Positions 63,862-64,000 of a DNA stretch of 64,000 bases are shown piece after piece. The stretch spans positions 207,491 to 271,490 of the forward strand of contig CABHOV010000061.1 in NCBI GenBank assembly GCA_902168185.1. The letters run 5' to 3'. Numbering within the stretch: the first letter of the stretch is position 1; each line of letters begins with the position of its first letter. Below the pieces are notes generated by a model that had not been told where the DNA came from, made no database searches, and saw only the letters and a program-made list of their open reading frames with translations. Both the position numbers and the translations under genes were made by a program. This stretch comes from an uncultured Bacteroides sp. Lineage in GTDB: Bacteria > Bacteroidota > Bacteroidia > Cytophagales > Cyclobacteriaceae.

Positions 63862-63999
63862 TCACTGCTTTAAATAGTTCGTCAGAATAAATATTCCATA
63901 AATCCAAAAGTTATAGAGAGCCGTGTAAGTGAACCCCCATTTCATACTCTCGAACAAGTCACCTTTACTCTTATTAGAATTTTTAAACACGAGCCTTAA
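63862..63999 (-). CDS. C-terminal fragment of a membrane protein
   Basis: The leftward frame from the right edge of the window gives 45 residues and a stop at 63862-63864. The end (GFTYTALYNFWIYGIFILTNYL, one hydrophobic segment) looks like the last membrane helix of a protein that continues beyond the window. No family can be assigned. It points toward the accessory array. Confidence 0.5.
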   Translation of the reverse strand, partial: LRLVFKNSNKSKGDLFESMKWGFTYTALYNFWIYGIFILTNYLKQ

Positions 64000-64000
64000 G

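Noticed and set aside
1..64000. CRISPR array, prophage, IS element or rRNA operon
   Set aside because: No regularly spaced repeats, phage structural genes, transposase genes or rRNA-like stretches were seen in either strand.

Overview
The window reads as a chromosomal segment of a free-living Bacteroidota bacterium, most likely of the order Cytophagales. The reasons are the TonB-dependent receptors, ABC permeases of the FtsX/MacB type about 790 residues long, a LytTR regulator, a TPR sensor with a LuxR-like C-terminus, lipoprotein sugar enzymes, weak Shine-Dalgarno signals and TAnnTTTG-type -7 boxes. No rRNA, CRISPR array, phage or complete insertion sequence was found. Genus and species cannot be fixed from the sequence alone.

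Layout. 0-6 kb: end of a GDSL hydrolase gene, a sugar-type MFS transporter divergent from a GH3 glycosidase lipoprotein, then three small enzymes (SDR, DUF1801, VOC). 6.3-15.3 kb: FtsX-like permease, a zincless Fpg/Nei glycosylase, a membrane LytTR regulator, a TonB receptor convergent with a YfiR-family gene, and an orphan antitoxin-like gene. 14.6-18.5 kb: xylose module, a Nudix-derived regulator divergent from xylB and xylA. 21.1-29.1 kb: a sugar-oxidation cluster of Gfo/Idh/MocA dehydrogenase, two TIM-barrel epimerase/isomerases, a cytochrome c lipoprotein, a DUF1080 protein and an 1104-residue ThuA/GDH/PKD/cytochrome c/CBM protein. It fits a 3-keto-glycoside route. 29.6-41.5 kb: alpha-glucan cluster with a GH13 amylase lipoprotein, GlgE, a TreS-maltokinase fusion, GlgB and a GH57 enzyme. 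41.6-43 kb: a two-gene membrane module (small TM protein plus HTTM protein). 43.6-51.5 kb: duplicated YfiR/TonB receptor locus with a decayed inverted YfiR copy and a TPR regulator. 51.6-58.3 kb: a pgi-pfkA-ROK kinase operon, then tex divergent from mgsA. 58.4-64 kb: a tRNA with CAT anticodon, an IPT/NHL lipoprotein between two copies of the tRNA downstream flank, and an AT-rich series of small unrelated genes separated by palindromic elements.

How it fits together. Most of the window concerns sugars: import and periplasmic hydrolysis (MFS, GH3, GH13), pentose entry (xylAB), oxidative glycoside processing (21-29 kb), glucose phosphorylation and upper glycolysis (51.6-55.3 kb), the methylglyoxal overflow shunt (mgsA) and alpha-glucan storage by the GlgE route.

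The most unusual points are a TreS domain whose catalytic nucleophile Asp is replaced by Gly while the fused maltokinase and the neighbouring GlgE, GlgB and GH13 enzymes keep their catalytic residues; the gene-boundary palindromes of the 61-63.5 kb accessory array; the tRNA-flank duplication around the NHL gene; and the repeated YfiR/TonB receptor locus with its inverted pseudogene.
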